Positions 57,663 through 57,822 of a stretch of 57,822 nucleotides of DNA are shown piece by piece. Each line of letters begins with the position of its first letter. Within the stretch, counting starts at the first letter, position 1. This DNA is from Pelargonium nanum. Lineage: Eukaryota > Streptophyta > Magnoliopsida > Geraniales > Geraniaceae. The notes under the pieces are model-generated. The model searched no databases. It had not been told where the DNA came from and saw only the letters and a program-made list of their open reading frames with translations. The position numbers and the translations under genes are program-made. The stretch spans positions 1 to 57,822 of the forward strand of contig JAYMTF010000077.1 in assembly GCA_036897485.1 (NCBI GenBank). The letters are read 5' to 3'.

Positions 57663-57822
57663 TACTCCCTCCTTCCAAAAAAGAGTGTCCTCGTCTTTTC
57701 AAGAAGTTAGTTATGCATGAATTGTCAATAGTATCCTTATAATAAGTTAGTTAATATCTTTTAAGTTTGTTACTCCCTCCGTCCCAAAATGAGTGTCCTG
57801 TTTGTCTAAATTTTTTGTCCCA
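57663..57822. mobile_element. Two Stowaway-type MITE ends in RAD52-2 intron 3
   Basis: TACTCCCTCCTTCCAAAAAA at about 57663 and TACTCCCTCCGTCCCAAAAT at 57771 are two direct copies of the Stowaway terminus. The second element runs past the window end. The rest of 57210-57660 is intron with nothing recognised. Confidence 0.65.

Overview
This is a stretch of a nuclear plant chromosome, most likely from a eudicot. The genes have short exons with GT-AG introns, AT-rich intergenic DNA, TATA boxes, site II (TGGGCY) and telo-box promoter motifs, and typical plant repeats (TRIM, SINE, Stowaway and other TIR elements). The proteins are plant-type throughout. I cannot name the species.

Layout. 1-2.6 kb is non-coding. 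2.7-11.9 kb is a cluster of three DUF247 (UPF0481) genes in + / - / + orientation. The first has a doubtful 5' exon, the second carries a nonsense codon and an LTR-type insertion that looks like an intron, and the third is intact. From 12.6 kb on is a run of single-copy or housekeeping genes: a HGSNAT-like multi-pass acetyltransferase (-), complex I subunit NDUFA2/B8 (-), translation release factor eRF1 (+), ribosomal protein RPL10/uL16 (+), mitoribosomal protein mS37 (-), a START-domain membrane protein (-), spliceosomal U2A' (-), an ER-type Fes1/SIL1 nucleotide exchange factor (+), and the first three exons of plastid RAD52-2 (+), which runs off the right edge.

Exon models were built by hand from splice sites and phase. 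Every multi-exon model closes in frame, except DUF247 gene 2 (one internal TAG). HGSNAT-like, NDUFA2, eRF1 and RAD52-2 are, from memory, the same four neighbours as Arabidopsis At5g47900-At5g47870, so the backbone appears to be an ancient syntenic block with other genes in between.

Most of these genes maintain basic information flow (termination, ribosome, splicing, organelle ribosome, complex I, DNA repair). Several share site II promoters. The ER co-chaperone gene instead carries an unfolded-protein-response-like element. The most interesting signal is at the eRF1 stop: TAG followed by CAATCA (a CARYYA readthrough context), an open cysteine-rich extension frame and a probable 3'UTR intron, the layout expected for termination-dependent autoregulation through readthrough and NMD. 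Other signals are the TE-derived intron in DUF247 gene 2, tandem minisatellites in several introns, and a family of short TIR elements sharing the end AGRGCTGRCAATTTG.
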